A stretch of 64,000 nucleotides of DNA from Rutpela maculata (taxonomy: Eukaryota > Arthropoda > Insecta > Coleoptera > Cerambycidae): assembly GCA_936432065.2 (NCBI GenBank), contig OW386293.2, positions 21,712,234 to 21,776,233 of the forward strand, written 5' to 3'. Under the pieces are notes generated by a model that was not told the origin of the DNA, ran no database searches, and saw only the letters and a program-made list of their open reading frames with translations. The position numbers and the translations under genes are program-made. This document shows, in pieces, positions 1 to 11,029 of the stretch; position 1 is the stretch's first letter; each line of letters opens with the position of its first letter.

Positions 1-189
1 AAGACATGAAGTAATGTTTATTCTACATATTTAAATCTATTTTTAAATATTTTCTCACAAGGGGCAGTTTTCACCCCCAAAAAACAAAAAGCCCACATCA
101 GGAGAGTTAGATAAGCTTAATTTCAAATTTTCATCAAAATCGATGTTGTACCAAAGAATTCTGAGGTAATATCCTATTTTTACTGTCAA

Positions 190-353
190 ACACTGGACTA
201 CATATTTAATGTGAGAATGTTATGTTATTGCTCTTGTTTTGTTGATGTCGATATTCAGACCTACTATCTTGACCTTGCTTTTGAGGTCTGTATAGGTATC
301 TTCAACCAACGTACGGGATCTATCCATGTCATTTATGTTATCTCCATAAGCCA
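190..353 (-). pseudogene. Non-LTR retrotransposon reverse transcriptase fragment
   Basis: Read on the minus strand from about 353, the translation begins with a YGDN motif in the position of the YADD catalytic box. It continues through a helix ending TDLKSKVKIVGLNIDINKT, which matches the palm region that follows YADD in CR1/Jockey/RTE-type ORF2 proteins (there usually GLKINxxKT). The fragment is only about 55 codons and the catalytic Asp pair is altered to GDN, so it is dead. It lies head to head with the endonuclease fragment starting at 361, so two pieces of similar elements were joined in opposite orientation. Family call is by motif only. Confidence 0.5.
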
Positions 354-360
354 CTTACTA

Positions 361-1330
361 TAAAGTCTATGCACCTATAAGCTCCGCTGAAAAGAGGAGC
401 TTAAAAGATTCTACAAGGAACTGAAAACTCTACTTAGCACTATTCCAAGCAGAGAAATTGCCATTGTCATGGGTGTTTTTAACACAGTTGTCTGCACTCC
501 AACAAGATCCACGAAGCCTTTAAACTAGGCTGTCAACTGGAGGTACACTCTGTAAACAGATTGATTAAATTATGATAGGAATCTGGTGGAGATCATCAAT
601 GAAGCTTTGCAAAATTTTACCTGGCCCTGACTGTGGTTCAGATCATCAGTTCCTCATGAGCATCTTCTTGTTGAAGCTGAGAACGTGTCGAAGGCAAGTA
701 CATAGACGTTTACCCATCATAAATGACGATCGAGCCTTCTAAGATGAATTCAGGGAATATATAAGTGAAGACAACCCACTAAGTAATGAAGATTCAATCG
801 CCTTGTGGCATTCTCTAAAAGGGAATATCACACGAGCAGTAACGGAATATAAAACAAAATAGTAGAAACCAGGAAAAATATGAAGATTTAAAATCGGAAG
901 AGTATATCAGACTGACGCAGAGAATTCAGACTCTCTGTCGAAGAGATAAGAGTTATTATATACAAGACATCTGCAATGAGCTGAAGTCACATGCTGATCA
1001 CAATAATAGCAAGAACCTTTTCCAGAGTAGAGGCGATTACAAGTAAAAAACCCGAAACGTGGTAAATTACGGACTCCACCGGTACTGTAAGAAATGACAG
1101 TAATCAAATTACTGATTTGGCACTAATATTATGAAAAGCTTTTTGAAAGTGACCATATTAAGATATAAGATATCTGACAGCAGGACTATGAATGCTAATC
1201 TGCAATATTCAAATCAGAATATTGTAGGCCGAGCAAGTGATAACCATCCAAATACGTCAAAGGTAGGTAACTGCGAGACAGGCCCTCTGCATCAAATTGC
1301 GAGCGCTGTAACTGCTAAGCCTTAAAATCT
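361..1330 (+). pseudogene. Non-LTR retrotransposon endonuclease-domain remnant
   Basis: The plus strand around 363-510 reads, across frame changes, KVYAPISSAEK, then FYKELKTLLSTIPSREIAIV followed by MGVFNT. This is the conserved APE-type endonuclease segment of RTE/CR1-like ORF2 proteins, where MGDFN is normal and the catalytic Asp is replaced here. Further downstream (about 915-1040) the frame LTQRIQTLCRRDKSYYIQDI matches the linker between endonuclease and reverse transcriptase in these proteins. Stops and frameshifts are frequent, and there is no RT domain before the SINE at 1386. It is an old, non-functional copy, probably truncated at both ends. Confidence 0.55.
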
Positions 1331-1385
1331 ATCAAGCGCTTCTTTTTTTTTCTCGAAAATGAAAATTGATGAGCGGAGGTAGAAT

Positions 1386-1735
1386 TTTTTTTTTTATTTA
1401 TTTTATTTATTTAATCGCCTTATTTATATTAATGTCCTCGCGGAGTTTAGCCGTAGGCTATTCTACCACTCAACCAGGACGGACACACACACATAGACAA
1501 TATCACAACACCCATTCCCTGCGACATTGCCATCTGCCGCAGCTGAGACTCGAACTCAGGAGAGGAGAGCGACTAGATTGTGTTGTCTCTCACACAACAG
1601 CAATCTAGTTCACTGCTACCATCTCGGCAACACATGAAAAACGCCACTACACATCCATACCCTAGCCAGGATTCGAACCTGGGACCCCGTGGTCGCAAGC
1701 TTAACACCTTAAGCACTGCACCACCGAGCCGGTCT
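1386..1735 (-). mobile_element. tRNA-derived SINE with two tRNA-like segments
   Basis: On the minus strand the sequence starts with GGCTCGGTGGTGCAGTGCTT (box A-like, around 1712-1731) and a perfect box B, GGTTCGAATCC (complement of 1669-1679), spaced as in a tRNA. A second tRNA-like segment follows at about 1530-1620, with a box B-like GAGTTCGAGTCTC (complement of 1547-1559). Between its two halves is a hairpin built from CTAGATTG and its complement. The minus-strand 3' end runs into an (AAATA)n/A-rich tail at 1386-1420. This is the layout of a tRNA-derived SINE of about 350 bp with a tandem head. It is not a functional tRNA gene: the acceptor stem does not close and there is no clean anticodon arm. 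Diverged relatives of the first head occur at 17580 and 33234. Confidence 0.65.
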
Positions 1736-1924
1736 AAATCTAAAAAAGAGCCTGACATATTAAAAGAACGAAACAAAAAAGGGTTTTTATTAATGCCCAT
1801 AAAATTCTCACCTCCAAGATTGGATAAAACTTTACTATAACTTCCTGATGACATGCAGATTGCATTTCTACAAAGACCACCTCCAAACAATAGATGAAAA
1901 AGCAGTTTATTCAACTATTAGATA

Positions 1925-1980
1925 ATAGTATATTATTCAACGAGCGGTAATGTAGGTAATAACTCATGCAGATGAAAATT
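1925..1980. repeat. Inverted mate of the MITE end at 6510-6568
   Basis: The first 50 or so bases here (starting GTATATTATTCAACGAGCGG) are the reverse complement of the right half of the MITE at 6446-6568, with few mismatches. The two copies face each other across 4.5 kb that includes the whole mariner-type element. This may be a second, decayed MITE copy, or the end of a larger composite unit of about 1927-6568. Confidence 0.6.
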
Positions 1981-1989
1981 ATAAATTAT

Positions 1990-3518
1990 TGTTTTCTACT
2001 CTTATTAGGTTATATACTAATTAATGAACTGCTTTTGATCAATTAATAGTATCCATAAACAAACAGCGTGAGTTATAATGCGTGAGTTATTACAACTCAC
2101 TAGGACCAGAGCCAATCACCTTTATCTTCATGCCTAGCCTGTCCAATCGACGTAACGCGCAACACACGAAGGTGGAGTCAGGGAGGTAGTGACAGATTAT
2201 TCGCGTTAATATCTATAAAGATTTTCTGAAATGTCACAAAATGCTACTTTTGATTCGTTCGTTCGAATTTTCGAACTCCGCCGTGAAATTTATGATCAGG
2301 TTTATCTGGAAGACTTCCTCTTTACGTCACGACATCGTACGGCCGTCCCAATGGTGTTTTTAGAAAAATATGAACGTGTCAAAATGGCATGTTTTTGCAA
2401 TTTTTTCGACTCCGAAATGTAAGCTGTTTTTTGTTATTTTTCGCAGATATCTCCGAAACGGTGGGAGTTAGCTCGAAATAAAAAACAAGGTCAAACGAGT
2501 ATTTTCTATTACCAATCTTTTGCTACCATCAGAATTTTGATTTTTTTCTTTTATTTCGGAGATAACTACTGAAATGTTGGCCATGTACAACAAAAAATTG
2601 CAAATTTTGAGCTTCTACAGTTGGCAAGTTTTTAATCTTGGCTCCTATGCCAAAAGACTACTCTAGTTAACTTAAATAGAATTAAATTTGCTAAAACTTT
2701 TCTTTGAATTCCGACAAAAATGAAGGAATTAGAGGGGGCAGGATTTGGGACTTTTTTTTCGGTAAAATTTCTCCATTTTGTTACCGTAATTAATCGATAA
2801 TTAACTGAAATCGATCTTATATACGATGTTCACTTAATATCATGTACTACTTTGACGCTCCGTTAATCTTGGCCCTTCGAAACAAAGGTTTCTGAGAAAA
2901 AAATGTTTTTTAAGGTTTACATACACTCTATACGGTTTACATACACTCTATAGGAAAACGTTTATTTTCTTACATTTCCACGATAATTACCGTTTTTTTC
3001 GAAAAATTTGTAGACAGCTTATGTAAAGACAATTGATCGAGCTTTCCGACTCTTTTTTAATTTTTTCTCTAACATAAAAAACAAGACTTTTGATCGAATA
3101 TGCGCTCCGGGTATTGCAGTTCGCGGAGAAGTTTTGCATTTTCCGCAGCGTAATACTAATCTACAAAGCTGATTTTTTGTCTACAAGCAGTTTATGCACT
3201 ATTTCGATTAAAAATCACATTCTACCTCCGCTTAAAGGTGGCTAAATCTTTGAAGACAACAAATATAAGAGGGTGAATAAAAATTAAATTTTACAGTTAA
3301 TTTTATTAATAAACAAACTGAGTAATTTAAACAAAATTTTCTCAATTTAATATCTATTGTTATAATCGTAGATACACAGAGAAATTTGGCGTTTTAAAAA
3401 GCACAGGAAATCACTTGAATATAAATATATTGATGTATTGAATTCAAGTCGTCAAAACTCAACATATCAAGTTTGTATATTTTTACTTTTATATTGATTA
3501 TTGAACAAATTATTGCTA
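1990..3518. other. Non-coding repetitive-looking spacer
   Basis: No coding region is supported. The text is AT-rich and of the kind seen in decayed insect repeats, with phrases such as GATATCTCCGAAACGGTGGG. A 20-bp unit beginning GGTTTACATACAC is tandemly duplicated at 2914-2953. A short open frame at 2231-2422 has no recognisable similarity and no supporting context. Confidence 0.5.
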
Positions 3519-3520
3519 TA

Positions 3521-3985
3521 CAGGGTGTCCCATAAGTAATTGTACACAGAGCAATGACAGATTCCTTACGTCAAAATATTACGATTTAACTAAACTTACC
3601 TTGGTCCAAAAGTTGATAATAACAGAGATACAGGGTGTCAAAGTTAATTTTTTTTTTTTTTTTTTTAATAATTTCTTTAAAAAGTTAAATATCTTAACAA
3701 AATTTAGTGATTGGGGGTTTTTTGAGACGAGGGATTCAAATCTGTTCATAGTTTTGCTGTTGTTTGTAGAGGGCGCCACCTACGGTAGTTTGCGTGTCGT
3801 TTATACGTCATACTTTTTTTGGCGATTTTTTAAAAAAATTTTAAAATAAAAATTCCCATTTTCCTGTCATTTTTACGTAAAAAAGGCATACCTTCTAAAT
3901 GTCGCTACGAGTAACCGTTTCCAAGATATTTGGTTTTAAAGTATTCAATGCAACCAATTTAAATGATTTAGGGATGTACGATTGT
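3521..3985 (+). repeat. Left long terminal inverted repeat of the mariner element
   Basis: Matches the reverse complement of 5573-6042 along its full length, including the GGCGCCA-containing block near 3770 (mirror near 5785). A second internal CAGGGTGTCAAAG occurs at about 3632, so the outer terminus motif is partly repeated inside the arm. Confidence 0.75.
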
Positions 3986-4175
3986 TGTATCCAAATCTAG
4001 GTGGCTTGTGTCAATTACTCTTTAAATGTCATACCTAAAAATTTTGTTGTGCTAATAAATGCAATTTAACAATTGTTGTACATAAATCTAGGTGACTTGT
4101 GCCAATTAGGTATTATTGTATTGTGTTGATTGGATTTAGATAATCACTGAATTTTTAAATTTGTTTGGATTAATC

Positions 4176-5258
4176 ATGCCTCGTCACAACAACTTTTCAA
4201 ACAGTGAAATGCGAGATATGGTATGCGTCTACGCACAAGAAAATTGTTGTGGTAGACGTGCCCGCCGTACATATCTACGATTATATCCCAACAGGACCCT
4301 ACCAAACCATCAAACATTTAAAAATATCTATGACAGATTAGGAGAAAGTGGCGAGTTTCGTCCCAAGAGCCACATAGGGCGTCCGAAAAGAATTACCGCC
4401 GATCAGGAGGATGAAATTTTAGTTCGAATTGCTGAAGATCCTGAACTTTCCACACGGCGATTGTCTGCAATTACTGGAGTAAGTAAATCTTCCATATTTA
4501 GAATACTTCACAAAGAAGATTTGAGACCATTTAATTTTATTCCGGTACAGAATTTGTCACCTAGGGATCTTCCCGCACGTGTAGAATTTTCACAATTTCT
4601 TCAAAATAAACAAACAATAAATCGTAATTTTATCGAAAATATTTTATTTACGGATGAGGCAACTTTCACCCGAAGAGGAGTATTTAACTGGAGGAACTTC
4701 CATTACTGGGATGTGGAAAATCAACATACACCTAGGGAATCACATTTTCAACAAGAATTCAAAATTAATGTTTGGTGTGGAATTAGGGGAGATCAGTTAT
4801 TGGGGCCATATGAATTACCACCAAACTTAAATGGTGCTTCATATCTGAACTTCTTGCAAACTGAACTTTATGATGAAATGAATACATGGCCCAGAAACAT
4901 AAGACAGAATTTATGGTTTATGCAGGATGGAGCTCCACCTCACTATTCCCTTGAAGTCCGCAATTATTTAAATTTGCAGTTTCCTCATAGGTGGATTGGA
5001 AGGGGAAGTGAATTTCGATGGCCAGCTCGTAGCTCTGATTTCAATCCTATGGATTTTTACTTTTGGGGACATATGAAGACATTGGTTTATTCCCAAACAA
5101 TTAATAATCGACAGGAATTATGACAACAAATACAAAATGCCGCACAGTTTATTAGAAATCAACCTGCCATATTTTTTAAAGTTAGACAATCTTTAACAAA
5201 AAGAATAAGGAAATGTATCGATGTTGGTGGAGCGCATTTTGAAAATTTATTAAAGTAA
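4176..5258 (+). pseudogene. DD41D mariner-type transposase, one internal stop
   Basis: Cut-and-paste transposase of the IS630/Tc1/mariner superfamily, predicted to bind the element's TIRs and catalyse excision and integration at TA. Numbered from the upstream ATG at 4161, an N-terminal helix-turn-helix covers about residues 12-60. A second covers about 80-118, after a GRP motif (HIGRPKR). The catalytic core has Asp165 (LFTDEATF), Asp256 (MQDGAPPH) and Asp298 (FNPMDFYFWG). There are 41 residues between the last two, the DD41D spacing reported for rosa-like mariners. I prefer the ATG at 4176 (MPRHNNFS) because homologues begin this way; 4161 is possible. The frame is broken by TGA at 5121-5123 and continues in frame to TAA at 5256-5258. 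The stop sits where CGA (Arg) would fit, so a single CpG transition could explain it. Confidence 0.8.
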
Positions 5259-5572
5259 TTATGCAATATTATTATGTAATAAAATTTATTTTCTTGCTGT
5301 AATGACTGATTATTCTAATTAATCAAGTACTGTGTTTTTACCTCCTTAATGGTTAATATCTCGACAATTATCCACTTTATGGGTTCTTAACAAGAGTGCA
5401 TATGTTACGTATAAGACATTGGAAAATATGAATTAAGTAGTTGAAATTGATATTCGCACAGTGACGTAATATGTAATTTAGGAGGGGTGAAGGGGTTTAT
5501 CAATTATGTTGTACGCCACTGGCAAAAGCGATTTAACATATTGTTTTTGTTTTAATCAAAGCCTACTTTGAA

Positions 5573-6042
5573 AAATCGTACATCGCTAAATCATGATTTA
5601 AATTGGTTGCATTGAATTCTTTGAAACCAAATATCTCGAAAACGGTTACTCGTAGCGACATTTAGAAAGTATGCCTTTTTTGCGTAAAAATTACAGGAAA
5701 ACAGGAATTTTTATTTTAAAAAATTTTTAAAAAATCGCCAAAAAAAATATGACGTATAAGCGACACGCAAACTGCCGTAGGTGGCGCCCTCTACAAACAA
5801 CAGCAAAACTATGAACATATTTGAATCCCTCGCCTCAAAAAACCCCAAGTCACCAAATTTTGTTAAAATATTTAAATTTTTAAAGAAATTATTTAAAAGA
5901 AAAGAAACAAAAAATTTAAATTTGACACCTTGTATCTTTGTTATTATCAACTTTTGGACTAAGGTAAGTTTGGCTAAATCGTAATATTTTGACGTAAGGA
6001 ATCTGCCATTGCTCTGTGTACAATTACTTATGGGACACCCTG
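5573..6042 (-). repeat. Right long terminal inverted repeat of the mariner element
   Basis: Reverse-complement partner of 3521-3985. It ends ...GGGACACCCTG next to TA at 6043. It differs from the left arm by a few substitutions and by a short insertion in its A/T run (the left arm has a long T run at about 3648-3667). Confidence 0.75.
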
Positions 6043-6445
6043 TATACCCTTCAAAATATAGGGAATTTCCTTTCCTTTAATATTTATAATGACTGTTTTA
6101 CTTGCCTGACTATATTAATAACTCATCCATATAAACAAAAGTTGAACATTTACATTTTAAAGAAACTCATTGGTTTTGTATATACGATAGTTAACATTTT
6201 TAAAGAACAGCACAGTTGAATCAAAATTATATTATTTTTTCTGATAAATTCAATTGAACATTATGTAGTTATTTTAAAAGGGTCAAATATTTAAATCATC
6301 ATTAGGCACTTTTGTTTTGAAAACGCTTCACAAAATGATATGTTGTCTTTTTGAATTAACTATAAACACTAATGAGGAAAAAATATATTATATCATTAGT
6401 GATTTTTTTGATTTTACAATGTTTTTTCTCTGAGTGTAAAATATA

Positions 6446-6568
6446 GTATTCAACTTTCGGTAATGGTAATAACTCATTTGATGAATTACAGGACTCGCCT
6501 ACGGCTCGTGCTGTAAACTTTCATCTGCGTGAGGTATTACCTACATTACCGCTCGTTGAATAATATAC
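6446..6568. mobile_element. Short TA-flanked MITE
   Basis: A 123-bp unit flanked by TA (6444-6445, 6569-6570). It begins GTATTCAACTTTCGGTAATG and ends with the complement of GTATATTATTCAACGAGCGG, so the termini are imperfect inverted repeats. The centre contains a short palindrome around CGCCTACGGC. No coding capacity. Its right half recurs inverted at 1925-1980. The GTATATTA terminus also resembles the MITEs at 31017 and 31284. Confidence 0.6.
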
Positions 6569-6572
6569 TATT

Positions 6573-7915
6573 GTAATTTTCAATATTATTTTTTTCGACT
6601 TTTCGATATATACGAATTATTTTAGAACATTTTAATACATTAAGGTATATATTAAATTCAAATGGTCGGATGGCAAACTTGAATAAAAATGTGAAAGGAA
6701 TTGTAAACACGCTAGCAAAATCATGTCGGTATATGTTTCTAATATCGAATAATTAATTTCAAATACGTAGAGGACTCTGTATAATATTGCATTCCCAAAA
6801 GGATTGACTGGGAATAATAATTATCACAGAACACTGTCAGCAATTTCCATTGAGTACGTGACACTCTATACGTTATACTTTTCCTGTTATTTTAAAAGCT
6901 CCTCCACTTCACGGCACACCTTTATTTTAACTTCAGGCAATCATAAATAACTGTGTGCATCGAACAGTGAGGAATTCTTGTCTCATGTCGCATAGAAGTG
7001 CTCGTCAGCTTCGGTTACACATGTTACGATCGTTATGCACAGTTGGCCATGACTCAGGCAAACATATCTTGAGTTTCAATGGATAGTGGATGCTAAGTAG
7101 GAAAATGGAGCGTTTTGTGTAATGGCTATTTAATGGAAGATTTATTTTACTTCATTTATGATCATTTTGTACGTAAATCTTGTAATCGTGTTGAATAATA
7201 ACAAAATGGTCTTGGGCCAGTCAATAGAGACAAAAAGTATCTGAACAGGAAAAATGTACTAATATTTCATTTGAAAAAATAGGTTATGTATAAAATGAAG
7301 AATTTTAAATTTTTTAACAAAAATATAGGTTAAGTACAAAAAGAAGGTCTTCTCCTAAGGCTCTAATCTAACTTTTCTGGAATACTTTGACGCGCTAAAA
7401 CCAATTTTGTCAGTTTCTCCCTGGGCAATAATGGGATTTTCCTTTAGCGACAGTTAATAGACACTATTTTTTACTACTTTGTAAAGTTATGAGTACATGA
7501 TGATATCGTCAATACTAAAGTTTGAATCTTCCACCACCTTGATGAATAATGAGATAATTTACAGGGTATTTCATTAAAAAACACACAAGTTATGTCTATA
7601 TCTCGGAAACTGAGGCATGCATAATTTTCTTTTTATCTACTCAAAAAAGTGCCTTAAGAATGTCTTACTCGATTTTCGATTCGACACTTGGTAATTTAAA
7701 TATATAAAAAATGCCAATTTTCCAAGAACGCTCTGTAGCTTGGTAGTCGAAGAAGACGATCGCGGTTTGCGTAATTGTTTGTTTCTCAAAAACCGAGCTC
7801 AGGACAACTATATTGGTTTTTGTCTCTCTGCGATAATTTTAGAGAAAACCTCAAATCTCATTTGGTCCGCTCTGTATATGATGATGTCGACATTACCGAA
7901 GGTTGAATCATTCAA
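6573..7915. other. Spacer with one solitary transposon-like end
   Basis: No gene is supported. A TA followed by CAGGGTATTTCATTAAAAAA at about 7562 looks like the left end of a Tc1/mariner-type element, but I find no matching right end nearby. The text that follows (to about 7890) resembles decayed repeat DNA. A 109-codon open frame at 7740-8069 overlaps the minus-strand RT fragment and is its shadow. Confidence 0.4.
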
Positions 7916-7919
7916 CCCC

Positions 7920-8466
7920 TACCACCTCTTACTACGCCTTCAGCGAGGCAAAATTTGCATTATACTATACAGATATATATTTTCAACTAACGACTTAAAC
8001 AATTTTTCAATTGCATATAGAAAGCACATAGGTCTACAGTTATTGATAAGAAAGTTACCAGATTTGTAAATCGGAGTTACGAATGAAGTTTTTCGTGACG
8101 GAAAAGTACTTGTTCTTAACGACATGGAAAATATGAGGATAAGTGGTAAGAAGAGTGATTTGGAACAGGACTTTAAAACATTGGTAAATTTTGTCAGAGC
8201 CCGCTTCTTTATTAACATCGGTTGAATCAAGGGCAGGTTCCACATCTAAAAAATTGATATACCTATACCGGATGCACATCGATAATGATATCAGAAGTAA
8301 AATCACATTCCACATCATGTAACGGACTGTAAACTGAAGAAAAATAGCTTGGAAGCAGTTTCGATATATTCTCACCACCTTCGACCTTTGAAGTATCATA
8401 GAACATTGAGAGGGGCGAATTGTCAATTTTTGACAATGGGAAGTTGCCCATTTTTTTAAATTTCAT
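7920..8466 (-). pseudogene. Jockey/CR1-like reverse transcriptase fragment
   Basis: Minus-strand frames between 8466 and 7940, across frameshifts, give a chain typical of the start of the RT domain of Jockey-type ORF2. It contains a YFSSVYS segment (linker after the endonuclease), a GSDKIYQCF segment (equivalent of GPDGIP), and SFVTPIYKSGN then NCRPM near residue 75 of the last frame, equivalent to the WK...PIFKSGD...NYRPIS motif. The YADD box is not present, and the fragment stops near 7930. Orientation is opposite to the copies at 29112 and 41480. Confidence 0.6.
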
Positions 8467-8681
8467 TAAAGTCTGTGTTTATGTATAAAAACACGCCACA
8501 CCGAATATCAGCTCTTAAATCGCAGTACTCACATTGCAATAAATAATTAAAGTTGAAATCCTCGCGAAAAGTACTGTGACGTCACTGCGTAGTCCCAGTT
8601 CCGCGTAGTGTCCCACAGATCGCGTACTTTATCCGAGCGAGACGTCTTCACCAATTAGTAGTTTGGGCGGCGGTTGGCTTT

Positions 8682-10002
8682 TATAACACCCTGTCTCTCT
8701 TGGGGTTATTTAAAATGAATTCTAAATAAATAAAAATACGAAATTAACAATAAACTAATTTATTAACAAAGTGGTAGAGCAAATGAGAATAACACTACAG
8801 GGTATGGGCGAATAAATTTGGGCTAACGAATAAAGAAGTACAAACAAATAATCAAACAAATGCACAGATATACGGAGAGACAGACATAATGGTATTAAAT
8901 ACAAAAGATAAATAGGTAAAACGTAATAAAGGGAGATTGGCCAATTCCGCAAGAAAAAAACTATTAATAATAAATAAATGATTGTTCATTCACTTATCAG
9001 AATTATTTTCCGAGCAAATTATCCAAGAATGAGCAATTAAATATTTATTTAAGTTTAAATGCAAAAACAAGCTAGAAGACTTAACTAAAAGGTACAAATG
9101 GGAGTATTTATATACCCACAAAAATTTACATAATTCCTCGAACGAAATACGTAAAGATAAATTTTAATATTAAACATATAGCACTCCAAAAGTAAATTTG
9201 AGTGTTTAGTCGAGATAAAAAATTAGCAAGTACAAATTAAGCTTGCTTGAAGTGTTCACGAAAACGTAAAGGTAACGAACACGCACTACACTGTGATCAA
9301 CTTGATAAACTACTGGCTCAAATCTTCCCAAATTGATGACTCGTGCATAAACAGGAAAATATAAAGTTCAGATCGGTACTTACATAAGTTCATTTTGGAC
9401 ATTACCAATAAAACGGCAATCCTATTTAAAGTTGAAAACGTAGATTGAACGCACTATTATTTAGCAACTTTTAGGTGGATATTACACATAACAATACTTA
9501 TTTCGAAATGTACAGCTCGCAAAAGCACACATAATCTGGCTGTCAAATTCCTTAACCAGCTTAAACGAAGGAAAGAGACTAAATAAATAATTAATTTATA
9601 ATTTTTATGGTTCAACTAAACCATTTAAATTCTGGTCTTTTAATATCTTCACTCAAATTTGGTTAAAAGATTGACTGTGGGCTCGCTTAAAGCGGCCGTG
9701 GAAAAGTATCATGGCTACCGCTCGGCTCGGTATTTATCTCTTCCCCCACTAGTATTCGAAATACCTCACTCCTTAAACCCGCGAATTTAAACTATGGTTT
9801 CTCATTGGAGAAAAGGCACTATTTTAAAATGTTTACCAGTAAAGCCGAGAACTAGGCGACGGTTACGTTACCTTCTAGAACCTTACAGTAGCGGCGATAA
9901 TTTATTTTTTAAGAGGTAACAAAATAGGTAATTTATGTACGGAAAATACGAAATAATGTAATTTAAGGGCTTTTATGCCTATGAATAAAAATGACCGTTA
10001 CA
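8682..10002 (-). repeat. 3' LTR of the LARD-like element
   Basis: Direct copy of 14419-15740. In element orientation it is the 3' LTR, starting TGTAACGG at 10002. The last part in element orientation contains the palindrome-poor, A-rich segment 8700-9000. It matches the other LTR except for roughly fifteen substitutions or indels. Confidence 0.85.
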
Positions 10003-10016
10003 CTCTCCCTCTCCTT
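10003..10016 (-). other. Polypurine tract of the LARD-like element
   Basis: The complement reads AAGGAGAGGGAGAG directly before the TGTAACGG start of the 3' LTR. This is the expected site and composition for priming plus-strand DNA synthesis. It fixes the element's orientation as minus. Confidence 0.8.
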
Positions 10017-11029
10017 ACTAGCGGGATCCTTCCCAAAAGGATGGAGACCGGAATAACTGAGGTATAGGAAAATAATAGGGAATATCTCTTTAGCTTTTCA
10101 AACATACTACATTCGCGTCACATACATCAATACATCTCAAGCTAAAAAGAGGAACAACACAACTAAATACTCGACGTTCGGATTTCACACATACTTCACA
10201 CAGGAAGGGTAAGGGAAACATAAGGTAATATACAGTAGAAGGTAACGTAGTAAGAAGAAGAATGTAATTAACTGGATTAAATTTAAAAAAGCTGAATAAA
10301 AATAAACCACATCAAAATGAAAACGAACAAATGGACAAAGTCGAACCCACGAGGAAATATAAAATTTTAACTTTAAAGTTTATTGATAAAAACCAATAAA
10401 GGGACTAAATTGGGACAAAATAGTATTAGAATAGACTAAACAAATTCATTTAGCTTACCAGACACAAAAGTTTTCATTATCCGGAAGGTAGGCTTATTTG
10501 CATAAGCTTTAACATACTAAATAATAAGGTAACATAATATCATATAGATAGTTAAGGGAAAATGGAAGATAAGCCTATTTACATAAGTCATATCATACTG
10601 AGTAATAACATAAAATATTTGGCCTTAAAAATTTCTTAACTAAGACCATTAAAGCAAATATACAAAAACAAAGCGGTGCAAAGATAAACCAAGACAAATT
10701 CACTCAGTCTGCTAAGCAACAAAATTTTTCCAATCAGAAAAATAACACTATATACAGAAAGCAACTTGTTAGCTTTTAGCTAACTAAAAGATCATAACTA
10801 TCCCAAACTAGGCAAGACTAGTCAAGATAAAACGCATTTAAAATATTAGCCTTTAGCCAATCACATCACTAAAAAATCCCATACTAGACTTAGCTAGACA
10901 AGAAAGAACGGAAATATCCTCTGCTAATATATTTTAGCCAAGGAAGCGAAACGTAAACTAGTATAAAACTAGCCAGACCCAGCTTGCAACTAACCCTTTT
11001 GGTCAGCCAAGACTTACATGGACCTCTGC

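Larger units (their letters stand above)
3521..6042 (+). mobile_element. Tc1/mariner-type DNA transposon with long TIRs
   Basis: The element is bounded by TA dinucleotides (3519-3520 and 6043-6044). It starts CAGGGTGTCCCATAAGTAAT and ends with the complement of the same sequence. The inverted repeats are long: about 465 bp at each end (3521-3985 and 5573-6042) can be matched by eye, with scattered differences. A single plus-strand transposase gene fills the middle. TA target duplication and a CAGGG terminus are standard for the superfamily, but mariner TIRs are usually 20-40 bp, so the arms are unusual. The only obvious gene break is one stop codon, so this copy is fairly young or was recently mobilised. 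Confidence 0.85.

Noticed and set aside
1661..1735. Possible functional tRNA gene on the minus strand
   Set aside because: Box B is perfect, but the acceptor ends do not pair, the anticodon arm is poor, and the unit continues into a SINE body with an A-rich tail.
7740..8069. 109-codon plus-strand open frame
   Set aside because: Lies over a minus-strand reverse transcriptase fragment with good motif support and is its antisense shadow.
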